A stretch of DNA of 14,386 bases from assembly GCA_050290145.1 (NCBI GenBank), contig JBNKHC010000352.1:1-14386 (forward strand), in the 5' to 3' direction. Positions 12,254-14,386 of this stretch are shown here, piece after piece; the first letter of the stretch is position 1, and each line of letters starts with the position of its first letter. Source of the stretch: Pelagibius sp050290145. Lineage in GTDB: Bacteria; Pseudomonadota; Alphaproteobacteria; Kiloniellales; Kiloniellaceae. The translations under genes were made by a program, and so were the position numbers. The notes under the pieces were generated by a model that was not told the origin of the DNA, did no database searches, and saw only the letters and a program-made list of their open reading frames with translations.

Positions 12254-14386
12254 CTAAACCGAAAAGTACTTGGCCTGCGGATGGTGCAGGACAATGGCGG
12301 AGGTCGACTGCTCCGGGTGCAGCTGATGCTCATCGGACATTTCAACGCCGATCTCGCCCGCCTTCAAGAGGCGCAGCAGCTGCTCCTGGTCCTCCAGGTT
12401 GGGACAAGCCGGGTAGCCGAAGGAATAGCGCGACCCACGGTAGCCCTGCTGCAGCATGGCGTCCAGGTCGCGGGAATCCTCGTGCCCGAAGCCAAGCTCG
12501 GCGCGGATGCGCTTGTGGACGTACTCGGCCAGGGCCTCTGCCATCTCGACCCCCAGGCCGTGCAGGTAGAGGTAGTCCTGGTAGCGGTCGTCCTGGAACC
12601 ACTCCCGCGCCACGTCAGAGGCGTGCTGGCCCATGGTGACGATCTGCAGGCCCAGGACGTCGCGCTCGCCTGAGGTGATGTCGCGCACGAAGTCCGCAAT
12701 GCAAAGGCCGCCGGCGCGCGCCTGGCGCGGCAGGGTAAAGCGCCCAACCTCGCGGTCGTGGTCCTCGGGGTCGAAGACGATGACGTCGTTGCCCTCGGCA
12801 TTGGCCGGCCAGTAGCCGTAGACCGCCTGGGGCACCAGGATATCCTGCTGCTTGCAGACGTCCAGCATGCGCTTCAGCGTCGGGCGCAGCTCCTTGCGCG
12901 CCCAGGCCATGTACTCCTCCAGGGACCGCCCCTGCTTCCGGAAGCCCCACTGGAACTGGTAGAGCATGCGCTCGTTCAGGAAAGGCACCAGGGCGTCGAG
13001 GGGCACCCGCGCCAGCACCCGCGGGCCCCAGAAGGGCGGCTCCGGGATCGCGACCCCGGCGGCCAGCTCGTCGCGGCGCAGGCGGGTTTCCTCCAGATCG
13101 ACCGGGCGCTGGTCGGCACGGTTCGGCTTTCCCAGCGTGCGGTTGTTGTTGCTCGGGCGTGCCTGGCGCTTTTCCTGGCGCTCGCTGACGTGGGCGCCGA
13201 AGTCGCCGTTGACCACCTTGTCCATCAGCGAGAGGCCGTCGAAGGCGTCGCGGGCGTAGGCCACCTGGCCGGTGGCGTAGGCCGCAGCGCAGTCGGTCTC
13301 GACGTAGTTGCGGGTCAGCGCCGCACCGCCCAGCATGACCGGCACGCTCACCTTGTCGCGGGTCATGCGCTCCAGGTTCTCGCGCATGATCACCGTGGAC
13401 TTCACCAGCAGGCCGGACATGCCCACCGCGTCGGCGCCGTGTTCCACGACAGCGGCCAGGATGTTGTCGATGGGCTGCTTGATGCCCAGGTTCACCACCT
13501 TGTAGCCGTTGTTGGTGAGAATGATGTCGACCAGGTTCTTGCCGATGTCGTGCACGTCGCCCTTCACCGTGGCGAGGACGATGGTGCCCTTCTCCTGGCC
13601 TTCCACCTTCTCCATGAAGGGCTCCAGGAAACGCACCGCGGCCTTCATGGTCTCCGCCGACTGCAGCACGAAGGGCAGCTGCATCTTGCCGGCGCCGAAC
13701 AGCTCGCCCACCACCTTCATGCCGGCCAGCAGGTGGACGTTGATGATGTCGAGGGGCGCGTGCCTCTCCAGGGCCTCCTTGAGGTCCTCCTCCAGACCCT
13801 GGCGGTCGCCGTCGACGATGCGGTCCTTCAGGCGGGTCTCCACGTCCTCGGCGCGCGCGCGCTTTTCCGTAGCGGCCGCGCTGCGGCCCTCGAAGAGGGC
13901 CATGAAGGCCTGCAGCGGGTCGTAGCCCTCCCTGCGGCGGTCGAAGATCAGGTCCTCGGCGACCCTGACCTCTTCTTCCGGAATCTTGTGCAGCGGCATG
14001 ATCTTGCTGACGTGCACGATGGCGCCGGTGAGGCCGCGCTTGATGGCGTGGTCGAGGTAGACCGAGTTCAGCACATGGCGCGCCGCGGCATTCAATCCGA
14101 AGGAGATGTTGGAGAGGCCGAGCAGGATCTGGCAGTCCGGCAGCTCGCGGGAAATCGCCTCGATGGCCTCCAGGGTCCAGAGACCCAGCTTGCGGTCGTC
14201 CTCGTTGCCGGTGCAGATGGTGAAGGTCAGCGGGTCGATCATGAGATCGCTGGCCGGCAGGCCGTGCTGCACGCAGGCGAAGTCGTGCAGACGCTTGGCG
14301 ACCTCCACCTTGCGCTCGGCGCTCTTGGCCATGCCCTCTTCGTCGATGGTCAGCGCGATGACCGCCGAGCCGAAGCGGCGGGCCAG
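12254..14386 (-). CDS. metH: Cobalamin-dependent methionine synthase, C-terminal part (runs off right edge)
   Basis: The last 710 residues of MetH, which moves a methyl group from methyltetrahydrofolate through cobalamin to homocysteine. The frame is open to the window edge, so the Met at 14332 is internal. In visible order: the end of the pterin-binding barrel (SAVIALTIDEEGMAKSAERK, then LMIDPLTFTICTGN and GLSNISFGLN). Next is the cobalamin cap and Rossmann domain with the histidine-on motif DVHDIG (visible residues 277-282, axial His279), SGLLVKST and GGAALTRNYVE. A basic, Asn-rich linker (about 405-430) follows. Last is the reactivation domain with YGYWPA and the AdoMet-site GYPACP (about 657-662). 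That loop reads SRYSFGYPACP, where E. coli has RPAPGYPACP. The protein ends in YFSV shortly after the conserved HPQAKYF, shorter than E. coli MetH. The homocysteine domain is outside the window. Confidence 0.96.
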   Translation of the reverse strand: MARRFGSAVIALTIDEEGMAKSAERKVEVAKRLHDFACVQHGLPASDLMIDPLTFTICTGNEDDRKLGLWTLEAIEAISRELPDCQILLGLSNISFGLNAAARHVLNSVYLDHAIKRGLTGAIVHVSKIMPLHKIPEEEVRVAEDLIFDRRREGYDPLQAFMALFEGRSAAATEKRARAEDVETRLKDRIVDGDRQGLEEDLKEALERHAPLDIINVHLLAGMKVVGELFGAGKMQLPFVLQSAETMKAAVRFLEPFMEKVEGQEKGTIVLATVKGDVHDIGKNLVDIILTNNGYKVVNLGIKQPIDNILAAVVEHGADAVGMSGLLVKSTVIMRENLERMTRDKVSVPVMLGGAALTRNYVETDCAAAYATGQVAYARDAFDGLSLMDKVVNGDFGAHVSERQEKRQARPSNNNRTLGKPNRADQRPVDLEETRLRRDELAAGVAIPEPPFWGPRVLARVPLDALVPFLNERMLYQFQWGFRKQGRSLEEYMAWARKELRPTLKRMLDVCKQQDILVPQAVYGYWPANAEGNDVIVFDPEDHDREVGRFTLPRQARAGGLCIADFVRDITSGERDVLGLQIVTMGQHASDVAREWFQDDRYQDYLYLHGLGVEMAEALAEYVHKRIRAELGFGHEDSRDLDAMLQQGYRGSRYSFGYPACPNLEDQEQLLRLLKAGEIGVEMSDEHQLHPEQSTSAIVLHHPQAKYFSV

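Noticed and set aside
11987..12673. 228-codon plus-strand open frame over the metH end and the 125-codon gene
   Set aside because: It overlaps the conserved reactivation domain of metH on the opposite strand and has no recognisable domain.

Overview
The window is GC-rich coding DNA (mostly G/C at third codon positions) with two short AT-rich intergenic islands. Gene content and protein style (dTDP-rhamnose operon, kynurenine-pathway dioxygenase, GGT-like plus RraA-like pair, FYDLN-type zinc ribbon, zinc-ribbon metallopeptidase, and small proteins resembling ones common in alphaproteobacteria) suggest an alphaproteobacterium, perhaps of the Rhodospirillales or a related order. The taxonomic placement is inference; no rRNA or other marker gene is present.

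Left part (1-4173, all minus strand): a small unknown gene (3901-4173) is followed by the compact operon rfbC-rfbB-rfbD-rfbA. It encodes all four enzymes turning glucose-1-phosphate and dTTP into dTDP-L-rhamnose for cell-surface polysaccharide. Below it begins a tryptophan 2,3-dioxygenase gene (GTG start at 230) that runs off the left edge.

Centre (4174-8293): a divergent intergenic region carries a perfect 9-bp inverted repeat around a TATAAT box. It precedes a plus-strand pair: a cytoplasmic Ntn-hydrolase of the gamma-glutamyltransferase family, apparently lacking the residues that hold a gamma-glutamyl group, and an RraA/HMG-aldolase-like protein with an intact D-X20-R-D motif. Next come a zinc-ribbon/HExxH metallopeptidase (plus) and a membrane-anchored small protein (minus), whose 3' ends overlap tail to tail.

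Right-centre (8294-10475): between two AT-rich islands sits a minus-strand cassette of four small genes. They encode a secreted cysteine-rich repeat protein, a helical 102-residue protein, and two small zinc-ribbon proteins. The first three are coupled by 4-nt ATGA overlaps. The right island appears to hold divergent promoters, one for this cassette and one for a cold-shock gene with a long, possibly structured 5' leader.

Right part (10476-14386): a CspA-family gene, a charged 101-residue protein and a GNAT acetyltransferase lie on the plus strand. A hypothetical 125-residue gene and the C-terminal 710 residues of cobalamin-dependent methionine synthase (metH, running off the right edge) lie on the minus strand. 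No tRNA, rRNA, CRISPR, transposase or phage gene was found. The best candidates for something undescribed are the GGT-like/RraA-like pair, the cysteine-rich repeat cassette, and the cold-shock leader.
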